Part shown: one piece after another, positions 49,011-60,569 of the stretch | How positions within the stretch are numbered: the stretch's first letter is position 1 | Layout of the letters: the number at the start of each line of letters is the position of its first letter | Assembly (NCBI GenBank): GCA_022835595.1 | Contig: BQUP01000001.1 | Span: forward strand, 2,480,001-2,544,000 | Source: Cystobasidium ongulense | Taxonomy: Eukaryota; Basidiomycota; Cystobasidiomycetes; Cystobasidiales; Cystobasidiaceae | Reading direction: 5' to 3' | DNA length: 64,000 nucleotides | Notes under the pieces: generated by a model | The model's database searches: none | Seen by the model: the letters and a program-made list of their open reading frames with translations, nothing else | Told to the model about the DNA's origin: nothing | Program-made: the position numbers and the translations under genes

Positions 49011-49568
49011 GGGGAACATTCTGTACCTTCAACCGTGTAGCTGCAACTCACAAGACTAGATGTAGTCCTTTAGTGTATTTTACCATGTGCTAGATCTTAT
49101 AAAGCTTATCGTATGAGGGAATCTCAGCAGGGCATCTAGTTTAATTAATTGAGAAATCACCACCTGATATTACACACTACACTATTTCTCAGACCAACGC
49201 ATGCGCGATCAGCTCTGCTCGTATACGCGCGGCCTTCATGTGACGGGAAGTTGGTGCACGAAGTTGGCTTTCTAGGACATCGGGTTCTTCCTGCACCGAT
49301 AAGCGGGTCTTCACATAGTATTAAATATAGAAAGGTACTATCACCCATTTACGCAAGTCGACATGTGCAGTCTATCCAGTCCACGAGCAGCGTTATCCTC
49401 CCGAAGGCACACTTAAGGACTCGCACTAAATAATTGGATCATGTGCTTTTGATGGAAAGTCTCCCGGTGGTGAGATAAAAACCGCCAATTGCATAGATGA
49501 GCTGGACAGGCACACCTTTTCTTTCCTTTCCTCCACATCTTGCAATTTTCCATATTCACTTGACAGCC
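49011..49568. other. Intergenic spacer upstream of carboxypeptidase
   Basis: About 560 bp holding the F-box gene 3' end and the carboxypeptidase promoter. No gene or repeat seen. Confidence 0.45.
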
Positions 49569-52142
49569 ATGATCTCAAAAGCAGGCGCGCTCGCCGTGTT
49601 TCTGGCGACTCTCTCGATCACGTCTTCCGAAGCCATCGACAAGACTCGTCCCTCCTGGTCAAGGGTTGCTAGATCGCCGTTGGAAGCGGGTCATGAATAC
49701 CCTGAGCATGTACTGAACAAGCGCCAGCTTCCTGCCGAAGTTACCGGGTGAGTTACAGCTGCAAGCTATCTTGTGGCGAATTGCTGCCATATTCCAGCGC
49801 ACATGCTCGCTTTCATCTAGCTGACCACTCGAACTCACTTCGACAAACTCATCTTCTCAATGTCATTCTGTATGCCCTCATCACCAGTCAGACTACCGTC
49901 ACCTCGCCTGGCGGGAAGAAGATCAGATACAAGGAAACTACAGGCAAGGTCTGTGAAACGACACCCGGCGTGCAATCATTCGCTGGTTATGTAGATCTAG
50001 CAGAAGACAAGCATTCCTTCTTCTACTTCTTTGCTGCTCGCAACGACCCTGAGAATGCTCCTATCACACTATGGCTGAACGGGTGAGTGGAGATGCATAT
50101 GCTTCTCTTTCTCAAGACCCTTGAAAGACCTCGTACTGATATGGATTGAGCTATACAGAGGACCTGGCTCAGATTCTATGATTGGCCTCTTCCAAGAACT
50201 TGGTCCTTGCAATATCTCAGAAGATCTAGAATCTCACCTCAACCCTTACTCATGGACTGAATACTCGAATATGGTGAGTTGCGCAAGTGCCATAGTTTGA
50301 TAGATTCGCTGAAACTTGCATTTGCGTTTCTAGATTTTCCTTAGTCAGCCATATGGTGTAGGATACTCCTATCAAGGCAAGGTAGCTGGTGGTAAGTTGC
50401 CCGTCAGCTTTGGAGCATTGTCTACGGCGTTCACACAAAGCTAATGTACTTTACCAGAACTCAACGAAATCACAGGAGATGTCGAGGCTGCTTCGGGCGA
50501 TGACGTTACTGGAAGATACCCAACCATCAATCAGACAGCTATCGATACTACCGATGAAGCTGCCGTTGCAGCTTGGGAGGCTATTCAAACCCTCATCGCC
50601 ACCATCCCTCAAATCGACAGCACTGTAGAGTCGAAGACATTCAACCTCGCTACCGAGTCTTACGGGTAAGCTGTTCTTCCAAACTGAGTAATTCTCCAAC
50701 GGGCTGACATACTTTAATGCATAGTGGTCACTACGGCCCAGCTTTGTAAGTGCATATCAATAACTCGTACACTTACGGCGAAGAATAAATACTAACGAGC
50801 ACTTGACCAACAGCTACAATTACTTTTACGAACAGAACGAGAAAATCAAGAAGGGAAGTCTGAAAGGTACTCAGCTGAACATGGGAAGTCTGACCATTAT
50901 CAATGGAATTATTGATGAAGCCATTCAAGTTGGCTACTATCCCGAATTCGCCACTAAAAATACTTAGTGAGTCGTTTCTTCGTCTTGTCTTGCTTGCTAG
51001 GAGTGTGCTGACAGAATTTGAGACAACAGTGGTATCAAGGCATACAATGACACAGTCTACGACTATGCCGTTTTCGCCAACGAATGGCTCAATGGATGCT
51101 TGGCTCAAGTCGAACTTTGCCGCGCTACCAACAAAACCACATTAAGCGAGCAATCACTCTGTGCCGAAGCTGGAGCCATGTGCCGGGACAATGTTGAAGG
51201 TGTTTATTATGCTTACGGTGAACGCGGTGTTGTGAGTTGACTCACCTACTACTTGAATTTCATTCATCTCACTACAATATCCGCAGTATGATATCCGCCA
51301 TCCTTATGATGACCCAACAGTGAGCCTACTTAACTTCATATCGAAGAATTTAGGCTAATGAAATGTCGTCCTCAGCCAAAAGATTATTTTGCCGACTACC
51401 TCAACCTACCTAAGGTCCAGCAAGCATTGGGATCAGATGTGAACTACACAACATCCAACAGCGAAATCTACTTTGCTTTCCAACAAACCGGAGACTTCGT
51501 CTATGATAACTTTATGGAAGACTTGGAACAGATCCTAGATTACGGCGTAAGAGTATCTCTCATTTATGGTGACGCGGATTACATCTGCAACTGGTTCGGC
51601 GGAGAGGCTGTTTCACTTGCGATGAACTACACCCACTCAGAGCAGTCAGTCATACTTCCGTTTGTTAGCCTCAATGTACACTCGCTAATTATACTTCCAT
51701 TCCATCACCATAGGTTCCGAGCCGCTGGCTATGCTCCAATGACCGTCAATGGAACACAGTATGGAGAGACAAGAGAGTATGGAAATTTCTCATTCACTCG
51801 CGTCTATGAAGCTGGTCACGAAGTAAGTTCGAGATCATTACTAGTCAACTCCGGAAGACTGACAAGTCACCACCTCTGCAGGTACCATATTACCAACCTG
51901 TCGCAGCTCAAGCCATGTTCCAGCGAATCATTGAAGGGAAAGCAATAGCAGATGGCGGCTCTCTCACGTCGACCACCTCCACCAACGGCTCAGCCACAGC
52001 AACGCACACAGCCCCATTCGTACCGTTGCCCAGTTCAAGCGATGCTTCCTCTATGATGGATTCGACCAGTACTGCATCTGCACCTCTCAACACGACTGTA
52101 TCTGAGGAACAGAACAGATACAAGTACAAAGTATGGTGGTAA
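49569..52142 (+). CDS. Secreted serine carboxypeptidase (peptidase family S10)
   Basis: Removes C-terminal residues from peptides in the secretory pathway, vacuole or medium. About twelve exons. The start [22 protein letters not shown] is a signal peptide, and HVLNKRQLP suggests a Kex2-type (KR) propeptide cut. Family blocks are [47 protein letters not shown] (nucleophilic Ser), [15 protein letters not shown] (Asp) and [13 protein letters not shown] (His), so the triad is intact. The oxyanion-hole motif reads GGPGSDS where most S10 enzymes have GGPGSSS. The C-terminal 60 residues are Ser/Thr-rich and probably O-glycosylated; there is no hydrophobic end for a GPI anchor. Several NxT/S sites are present. 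Confidence 0.95.
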
Positions 52143-52893
52143 ATGGACAAAAGCATCGGCTCGATACGAGGACTAAAAAAGCCCGCCGACAGCATCTGCA
52201 AGATGGGAAACAGCGGAACGATTGACAGAAGCAAGAGCAAACGGTCCTAGTAGAAAGAGCTGCATTTAAACACTTGAAGCACAAAGGCCTTATATCATAC
52301 ATTATCTCACATCTGAAAATCCCCAATTCGAAATATTCTCTTTTTCTCAATGTATTCATAGGCCAACCAGCGTAGGCAAATTTCTAGCAAATTCATTGCA
52401 AGCCAAATTCGGCACTTTCACGATCTAATTGTTCGTCTCTTAGTCGCTGGCAAGGAATGATGCACCTTCCGGGAAGATTCTCTGACCTTCGTTTGCTGGC
52501 CTGACAAAGGATTTGAATAAGCGCACACGACGTTGTATTAAAAGCTGCGTCAGTGCCTGCGTATACACCAGGATATTTTGTAAACCACGTCATCGTCCAT
52601 TGCATCCCAACCTCGCTTCTATACATCGGTAAAAAAATAACAAGCCAAGGTTGAATTGGAAAAAGAGAAATACAGAAGAAGAAGTAGCTCGGAAAGGAAG
52701 TATGCTAGAGGCTATTCAGAAAGCATGATAAAGAGAAAAGACAGAAAGTGGGAATATATGCATCATATACGGTACTTCTATCCACGTTCTCTTCCTTCTC
52801 TCACGTCCAAGACGGTGCACATGTGTGCGTAATTTGTGACGATTAGGAAGCATGCAGTACTGAGGCGGAAGAAAGCTAAAAACTATCCTTCGT
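52143..52893. other. Intergenic region between convergent genes
   Basis: About 750 bp between the carboxypeptidase stop and the glycoprotein stop, both of which point into it. A/T and purine-rich near 52630-52720. Only 3' UTR sequence is expected; nothing else recognised. Confidence 0.45.
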
Positions 52894-54673
52894 CTATGCC
52901 AAGAGAGCGATTGCACCAGCGAGAGCGGCAAGAGCAAGTGCGCCACTTCCGACAATCGTCTTTCCAGCGGCTCCAGTTCCAGCGGAAGAGCTTGATTTAG
53001 CAGCATTTGCAGCGTTTCTAGCAGCAGCAGAACCCGACATGACTGATCCAGAAGCGACGTTTCCAGATGCTGCTGCCGTGGCTCCAGTTGCGCCAGACGT
53101 GGGAGCGGAAGTAGTTCCCGAACCAGGCGAAGCAGAAGAGAAGTAGCTTGCCAGGTTTGTGTATAGAGAGCTTGAATCATAAGTTGAGCATTGAGAAGTA
53201 GCAGGGATAGAAGCAGTGAAAGGAATAGTTGTAATTTCACCTAGAGATTCTGCTGGTTGTTCCCATGTAATTGTTCTGCCGCCGCTAATGTATTGACCGA
53301 CTGGAAGTTGATCCTCTCCTTCGCATGATGAGAATGTGCCATTGATGGTAGCGTAATCTGCTGGTGCGTTGTAAGCACATCCTACTCGATCGTAGCGGTG
53401 CTCGCAGAGTTCAGCGGCTCGGTCGCCTGAGGGATCACATGCCTTGAAGCAGAAGATGCCTGATCCCACGAACTGTTCGCAAGGAGGAAGATCATGTCAG
53501 TGAACATTTCTCACAACTGAGCAGCCTTTTTCAGAGGAGAATGAACCCACATAACTCCACTCGATAACCTGAGTAGGGTTGTTCGAGGTAGAATTACCAC
53601 TTCCGGAGAAAGCAGTAGAGTAGAGGAGTGCACCAAGAGGGTTACCTCTTTGATCAGCACCATGAGGATCTTCTTCACCACCATAATCCGTAGCTTGAAG
53701 GTTTAAAGCAGTTTGATCAATATAACCAACGACTTCTACATAATCTGGAGTTTTGATAAATTGAACTCCTGTCAATGCTCCTGGAGGGATGACTCTTGTA
53801 CCCCATTTATCTGTCGTGCAGTATGCGACTAGTTGCTCTTCATCTTCTCCTACTGTCGTGTTGGGTTGAGGTGCTCCCCATAGCTGCGGACAGAAGAAAG
53901 CGCGTCAGTATACAATTCATTATCGGCCGGAGAAGGTGGCAAAAAGGCTCTCGAGGTAAAGGCAGACTCACGCAGAAGTCGTCGATAGTGTTGACGAAGC
54001 CAGTCTGGCACCAACTCTCCTGGCCGAGTGTGGTAGAGTTGCAGAGATTGTAGCCCTGGAGGTATAGCGAGAGTGAGTCAGTTGGGGCGGCATAAGCTGG
54101 CAGTCGGCATGACCTGTCTCTCACCTGCTGTGTTCCTCGTGGTCCTGGAGAGGAAAGGCAAGCAAGCAAATGTGGTCAGCCTGAGTATGAGTACGCCAGA
54201 TTACTGTGCACTCTAAACAGCCATCCAGGTGATCCTCCCTCCACCACGATCAACGCGCTCGACTCGACTCGACGGCTGCGCATGCCTTTGAGCAGGCAGT
54301 GGCGTATTCGAGGGTTGCGGAGTGGGGAGATGGACGGATGGGCAGTGGATGAGGAGAGAGAGCTGAGTGTACACACCATCGCCGCTGTCTGCGTGGTAAG
54401 GCAGGTTGGGGTATTGAAAGTGCTTCGAGGCGAGTGGGACATCGCCGCCAGTGTCTGCGAGTGAGGCGTCCTCTCATAATCAGCAATTGCACCGGCAAAA
54501 GCGCGTCAAGGCGGACAAGCTAAAGACCAGGCAGGCTCACCCTGAGTGACGGTGTAGGTGCGTGTGGTCGTCGAGTCGGACACAGTGTACGGGCCAGACT
54601 GAGCAGCGACGTGTCCGATGAGGGATCCAGCGAGCGTTGCTGCTGCTGCGAGGCGGATGGAAGATGGGGCCAT
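52894..54673 (-). CDS. GPI-type secreted glycoprotein, 'macrofage activating glycoprotein'-like
   Basis: Cell-surface protein of unknown biochemical role. Five exons (54673-54541, 54144-54125, 54055-53972, 53883-53551, 53472-52894) give 382 aa; exon 2 is only 20 nt. MAPSSIRLAAAATLAGSLIGHVAA is a signal peptide. The ectodomain contains CNSTTLGQESWCQTGFVN, DDFCLWGAPQPNT, GTRVIPPGALTGVQFI, YVEVVGYIDQTALNLQ, DPHGADQRGNPLGALLYS, FCFKACDPSGD and DRVGCAYNAPADYATINGTF. These phrases resemble a glycoprotein family widespread in basidiomycetes that is annotated as macrofage activating glycoprotein. A Ser/Ala/Gly-rich stalk and a hydrophobic end ALALAALAGAIALLA indicate GPI anchoring. A decayed relative lies just upstream at 55366-55769. 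Confidence 0.83.
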
Positions 54674-55115
54674 GGTGAAGAGTATGTCGCAGGGGGGCAG
54701 GGGTGAGTGAGGGTGAGTGCGATGGGCAGTGATGGTGCAGAGTGGAAGAGAGAGAAGAGCTTTGTTGCTTTACTTCTTTGCTGCGCTTTCTTGCTCGCTT
54801 CGAATCAATAATAATAAATTCTAAAATCATCTTTCCATCCATCCACCACACCCGCGTTGTTTGGGGGCATCGGCTATTATTAGCTCAGCGGGTCTCGACA
54901 TCCAGCCAGCCCGCGATATCAATCAGTCTGCACCAGTCGGCTGGATTTCCACATCAACTGCATCTCGGCTGCAACCGACTGCTCTCAACAACATGACAGT
55001 TGCCCTTCCCTTCTGCCTCCCGCTGCCCATCCTCACATCGTGTGTCACCGATCATTATTGTTGATGCGCTGTACAGCCTGCCCGAGACGCGTACGCGACT
55101 GGCTTTCAAGGTAAA

Positions 55116-55147
55116 CCCAAGTACCGTGTTCAAATTCGGTACTTGGG
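55116..55147. repeat. Intergenic inverted repeat, 11-bp arms
   Basis: Arms CCCAAGTACCG (55116-55126) and CGGTACTTGGG (55137-55147) are perfect reverse complements around a 10-nt spacer. It lies between the glycoprotein gene and its decayed copy. It could be a binding site for a dimeric regulator or a stem-loop. No T-tract follows and no terminal duplication marks it as a transposon end. Confidence 0.7.
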
Positions 55148-55365
55148 CACCCTTGACCCCCTCAAGAGACTCAGCACACGGTACACTCATAAGGCCATTC
55201 TTTTGTCCATTGCTTTCTAATGCAAGCGACTATGAACGAGTACTCCAGATCATTAGGTAACGCCACAAAGTCTCAGGCATCCTGATTTTCTTCAAATTCA
55301 TAGTGGTTCAGCACAAACCAACTTTGGTCTTCTCGTCTGCATCTCTTCGTCTCCCTTCGTACTGC

Positions 55366-55769
55366 TCATGAATCACCTGAAGATTCGATATCCCTAGCTG
55401 CAGTACTCGCTACTCCTGCCGTGTCTGTAGCAGCAGGAGTGATGACTGATCCTCCCTTTTCATTCATAGAAGCATAACTTGCTGGTGCATCGTATCTACA
55501 TCCTACTTTGCGTAATTTCATCCGTGCATGATGGAATGGAGGCGAAAGCGAAGAGCAAGTTCGTGATCAGTATAAATTCTGGAATCTTCGCCATTAATTG
55601 TGTCCACTTGAGTGCATTTACTCACCTTGTGTGACCGTATAGACAATAGACAATGATGTAGAGCCATTTGGCTGGATATAGGCTTGCAGCGTAGACGCTG
55701 CAAGGCAATAGCAATAAACTCACAACAACCGGAACAAGCCTTACTCTTCAGCTGGTCATTGGCAAGCAT
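55366..55769 (-). pseudogene. Truncated copy of the GPI-type glycoprotein gene
   Basis: Two pieces resemble the intact gene at 52894-54673. Around 55620-55700 the minus strand reads LQAYIQPNGSTSLSIVYTVTQ followed directly by a GTGAGT donor, like RTYTVTQ before the first donor of the intact gene. Around 55366-55520 it reads KVGCRYDAPASYASMN, like RVGCAYNAPADYATIN, and then ends after about 35 residues without the stalk or GPI signal. The large middle domain between the two is missing. A short new gene cannot be ruled out because both pieces can be read openly, but the pattern fits a tandem duplicate that has lost its core. Confidence 0.5.
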
Positions 55770-56125
55770 CGTATTTCTAATATGATTGTGCGGGCTGTGA
55801 GTCTGACGCAGGTCTAGCATGATGATGGTGCTTTGAGGGGAGTGGGTGGGCTGACGAGAGTTCCCGACCTACGTGAAACGAGTGGAAGGCAGGACCTGAA
55901 CAAACAAGAGACGGTAGTCTGGACTGGACAAAGCTGATCTACTTAAGTATGGAGGAAATGAAAGAAAGAAACAGATCACGCCGGTCTGTCTGCGTGCGTC
56001 TCTACACCCTATTTTGTGCTGTGGTGTAAGCGATGGAAGGCCTTTAGTGCTAGGCTGGAGCACATTGCTTCGCTCGTGGCCCATATGAGTGAAAGCTTCG
56101 GTCCAGGCGACCTGGACCCAGCGGC

Positions 56126-56536
56126 ATGGTCGCTGAAAGAGGGGAACACCTTAATATGTTGCAGGAAATGGAGAATGAGACCCGCCTGAAACCACAGAAG
56201 ACGAAGAAAGGCCAGCAGGCTCGCGTCAGAGAGAGCTGGAATTGCCTTAGGCAGGCCCTCAGAGGTTGGGATGTCGACAGCGAGGAGTTCGCTGTCGAAG
56301 CAGCGTGCTATCGAGTGAAGAAGATTTATATAAATTCCGGCAACAAACTAGTGGAGGTCCCTTTCCGAATGACACCGGTGCGGGGCAACAAGCTGGCAGA
56401 GGCATTCGCGAGCTGTTCAAAGATAACATTTGTCCTGGAGTACTCACTGCAGAAGCGATTCTTGCAGGTACGATCCGACCAAATCTGGGAAGATAAAGGG
56501 AAGACCCATTTATCCGTCTTTCGTTACGACTTCTGA
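56126..56536 (+). CDS. Unrecognised open reading frame, 136 aa
   Basis: A single uninterrupted frame starting MVAERGEHLNMLQEMENETR. It is mixed-charge and reads like a protein: RESWNCLRQALRGWDVDSEEF, AACYRVKKIYINSGNKLVEV and KITFVLEYSLQKRFLQV. There is no signal peptide, membrane span or known motif. The opposite strand is also open over much of the interval (56259-56621), so strand is not secure. An earlier ATG at 56086 is in another frame and would need a splice. Confidence 0.38.
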   Translation: MVAERGEHLNMLQEMENETRLKPQKTKKGQQARVRESWNCLRQALRGWDVDSEEFAVEAACYRVKKIYINSGNKLVEVPFRMTPVRGNKLAEAFASCSKITFVLEYSLQKRFLQVRSDQIWEDKGKTHLSVFRYDF

Positions 56537-56709
56537 AGACGTTTGCAGCTTGTAGACCAGTGAAAGATCTGTTTGGGAGAAGGTAAATGGTGGAAAGGTG
56601 GAGGCTTTCACCGTGATTCACCCTCGAGTGTTACCATGATGACAAGACTTTTCTCGAAATGTAGCTATAGTACAATGCGGGTTAGTCGACCTGAAACTCT
56701 ACGCTGACG

Positions 56710-57919
56710 CTATAGCCTGCCCGCGGACCCTTTCGTTGGCGTTGCTGCTCCTGAAATAGGGGTATTAGTACCGGAAGCTAGACTTGGTGGTTGTACATCT
56801 CTCCACGCGTTTGCGTTGTCAGGCTGTGCATCTATGGTATCGAACAGGCCTTTGAAGTATTTTCGCCAGTTGGCTTTGGAAGGAACGAAGTGTCCTGAAG
56901 AAATATTGGTTGACTCAGCGTGGAATATACTAGCCAATCTCAGGCGGGCGACTGACCTCCATCGTGGAATTCGACGACAGGATCTTCGAACTTGTCTACA
57001 AGAGACTGACAGCGTTCTGATGAGAAGGAAGAGGTCTATCAGCATGCTTCGGGAAAATCTTTGTTGATCTCATCTTACCCATGGAAACTATTGTATCGCC
57101 CTTGCCAATAATATGTAGAGTCCGTGCTGGCGACAGCTGATTGCCAGATGGGAAATATGAGCCGGCCTCATCTTGCATGGCACTGTGAGAATTCATCATC
57201 TAGATATCAGTATGGATTGTAGCTTGAAATTCTTGTAAGAACAACTCTTACAAGCCTGATACCAGTATTGCGAGCTTGAAAGGTGGATGGTCTATTGGGC
57301 TATTTGGAAGGCAGAGTTGCGAAGCGAGAGCACCAGCCAGGGCGGCGCCTATAGCAGCAATATCAAATGAGGCAGGAAGGAGACAGGGGCATTGTCATTA
57401 GCAAGGCTGGTAAGGAACAGCTCATGCTTTTAGACGTTCCCAGACTAGGTGGCAACACCTGGAAAGCTCACCTTGCGAGAAACCCAGGACGACATCAAAC
57501 TTCTCCTTTTCCAGCGTTTCCTTCAACAAAGACCAAGTTTCATCCAGACCTTCGTATCGTCTCTTATCTTTCTCACCGCCAGGTATCTCTTTAGCGAACC
57601 ACCAAGCTCTGGGTATTTCTTCTTGATTTACTGGAGATCCATCTGAGTTGGCTGTACTATCATACTGTACTAAGCTGCCTTCCGGTAAGTTGACGGCATG
57701 TACTATATGAGGTGGTTCTAGATAGGTGAAAGCTACATTTGATGAACAGGATTTACGGATTGCTGAGAGTCGGCCTTTGAAGATTGAAGCGGATTGCGTA
57801 TAGCCACTGGATGCGCATCGCGGGAGTCGTTGAAGTCAAGATAGCAGCACGTCAGCAGAGCCTTTGCGAGCTTGAGATAGCGATATGAGAGGCTACCATA
57901 GACATAGAACCTTCGTCAT
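56710..57919 (-). CDS. FSH1-type serine hydrolase (alpha/beta hydrolase)
   Basis: Small alpha/beta hydrolase of the FSH1/OVCA2 group; substrates are probably short esters or thioesters. Six exons (57919-57897, 57806-57472, 57348-57252, 57182-57079, 57016-56957, 56894-56710) give 267 aa. The start MTKVLCLCGYTQSASIFKGRL matches the family except that the usual His before Gly-Tyr is Cys. Then come EGSLVQYDS, PRAWWFAKE, DVVLGFSQGAALAGALASQ (nucleophile elbow GFSQG, split by an intron after Gln), PPFKLAILVSGF, ARTLHIIGKGDTIVSM (Asp) and EFHDGGHFVPSKANW (His). Placing the third acceptor at CACAG (57183) restores both the frame and the conserved VSGF. A 9-bp inverted repeat surrounds the donor of that intron. 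Confidence 0.9.
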
Positions 57920-58301
57920 GCTTGGTATAGTATCTTGCGGCCCGGTCGAGTTCGATCACGCTCAGATGAAGTCGGCCAGCAGCCAAGAGGCAAGTATAAG
58001 GAATATTATTGCAAAAGCTAGCGGATATGTCTATGATACACGTACTGATTGTGGATTGATATCGGATAGGGTAAGTAGACTAAATAAATAACTGAAGCAG
58101 CTCCACAAAGCTTTCTTGACGGTTGACAATATACATCGACAGGACTATTCGAGTTCCTTCGCAAACAGCCAAATGCTACAACACATTCTCGAGCATTGGA
58201 TGTAGAGGCGCCAAAAATGTCACCCACACTCTTTATGTTTGACTGCTTCCTGATTTTTTTTCTCCTTTCTCGCCGAGGTAGTGTCGTTTCATAGTGATTG
58301 T

Positions 58302-60569
58302 TCATGAGAAAGCGTGATAATTATACAAGCCATGTTCTCTTCCCACTAATAGAACAAAGCAGAATAATACGGTCAGTAAGTGCGTACAGTCTCATCTTCG
58401 ATTAGATTCGATACTCACGCATAGCATCATCAGTCAAGATCGCCATTTTCCTAGAGTGCCAACCGAAATTAAAGCCACCAGATTTCGATTTCTTCGCTAG
58501 CTCAAATAAACATTTCCTTCTCTGATCATCCTTCTCCAACTGTTCATGCATTCTTTCTCCAGTTATAGGGTGCGCGCGTACTTTGATGGTACAGTTTACA
58601 TACCAACCTCTATATCCTTTTCCAAAACATACTTTCCAATCTGGATGTGCATTCGCTTCATCTATCGCATCCAAGACTTTCTCATCCATCTCCAAGACTC
58701 TTAACTTGGTCTTTGATGGTGTACCAGATGGGCTTATGAGGTATTGATGTACTCCAACTATCGTATTCAGTAGTACATCATTGCGACGTGCTACTCGTGC
58801 TTGTGTTGGTGAACCAGGGAAGAGTAATTGTCTGCAACTTCCACGAATATCCAGAACTTCAGCATTGAAAGCCTTCTCCTCCATGAAGGTACTCAAACCT
58901 CTCCATGTCATATTCGGACAATTCCCCAGACCTAGATCTAATAATTCAGGTTGAGGCGCGAATGAGTGTTCTAGGAGTTCATCATCGAGAGGTGAAGTAG
59001 CGAGATCTAAGAATCTCAACTTTCCAGAATTGAAAGGGATAGAGTATTCTAATACCTCCTTGAGATGCTCGCGAGTGAGAGGAATAGATAAGGTGCCTTC
59101 GTAAAACAAGTTCAATTCGATGAGATCTTCAAGTACATTTGGTTTCGAGAGTATGAAGAAATCGCGTATTGCTTGAGAGTTAAGCATTGAACACTTCGCT
59201 AATGATAGCGACTGTAAACGAATTGTGTCTGATTGACCTAGCGCTTGCAAGAGATATCCATTTGTACGGGTATTGCCGAGGTCTAGATGTGTGAGATTGG
59301 GGAATGACATTGCGAAATCGATGAAGAGGGATTGTGAAAGGACTAGATTGAACATGCCTAATCGCTTGACATGCGGAAAGACGGTGCTTGGCTGAGCTTC
59401 GTCGTCTTTTGTACCCGTTCCGGATGTATGGCTGGTGAGATTGTACTTGCTCTGTAAATCCTGAAGAGCTTCAATAAAGGTACGACTGACACAGCCGCAG
59501 AGATCGAGTCGCTCGATAGGCTGAGTACTCAATGCCAAACGAGAGCCATGTAATTGGGATGGATTGTGCTTGAAGGCGGTTCCACCGCGCAGGAGAATCT
59601 CTTCCAAGACATCCAGATTGAGGGAGGACTGCAGTTAAGCATTTGAATATTAGTTGGATGTCCGCCATTTGCATTAGCAGGACTTCATTACTCACATCAA
59701 TATACTCGGTCAGGCCGAGCGCTGACAACTTGCCCGGGGTCAGTGGCAGCAAGGCAGTATCTTCATTGTCCGTTAAGAGCAGGCTACCAGGTCCTCTGGT
59801 TCCTCTCAGAATCTGCAACAGCCTATCTGAAGTAACAAATCTCTGCCTTGACGACTCTTTGACTGTTCTTCTTAATCCATGCGATCTGAACTTTTCGAAT
59901 GTGAGTGATGTTAAATGCAGTCCTGGATTTTCTCTTCGCCATGATGTGGCGAATTGTGTGCTTGTTGGACGGGTCGATGTGTTCACCGGTGACTCTGGAA
60001 TGAGGGAGGGTGAGGCCGGTGGGGAATCTGCAGAAGACGAGTCAGTGTACTATAGGAAGTATTGATGCAACGCGCATGTTCAAACACGCACCTCTGTCCC
60101 TCGATGTCTCTCTGCTGGATGGTGGCGTCAACAAACCCTGCCGCTCTTCATACAACGGCGTACTCTTCCTGCCAGGCCTGCTGGACAAGGAAGTTGAGGG
60201 TGCGTCGTCGAGATCATCCTCCTGCACGACGCCTACCGTAGCTAAAAAGCCCTCGAAGCTCGCAGGCAAGCCTAGAGAGACGTCTGCGTACAGGTAGGGC
60301 AGAGCTTCTACATGAAACAGGCGATTGAGACGCGAGAGGGCAAGGAGAGTCGCGATGGACGAGTGCTTGAACCTGCCAGTGACGAGTGGAGGGTCGAGAG
60401 GGTCCTGGAACGAATCCCTGTAGACGTAGCTGCACACGAGGCTGTCGTTTGCGAGTGAAGTACAAATCCAGTCAGCGTTGTGCTCACATGACCATCACGA
60501 AATGCAAGCAAGAGCGGACTCGACTCACCCAGCGATCTCGGGGATGGCGAGCGCACTGCTGGCGGTCAT
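58302..60569 (-). CDS. F-box / leucine-rich-repeat-like protein
   Basis: Possible SCF adaptor. Five exons (60569-60529, 60441-60092, 60027-59696, 59628-58419, 58345-58302) give about 658 aa. The N-terminus, IPEIAGLVCSYVYRD, LLALSRLNRLFHVEALPYLY, has the helix pattern of fungal F-box proteins. A disordered Ser/Pro/Arg segment follows. The C-terminal half has leucine-rich repeats: LDLCGCVSRTFIEALQDL, FPNLTHLDLGNTRTNGYLL, LQSLSLAKCSMLNSQAI, LRFLDLATSPLDDELLEH and LLDLGLGNCPNMTWRGL. It closes with GREHGLYNYHAFS if the GTGAGT donor at 58418 is used. Without that splice the protein ends MREYRI at 58402. The spliced ending is preferred because the phase fits and it resembles fungal F-box endings I recall. 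Confidence 0.77.
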
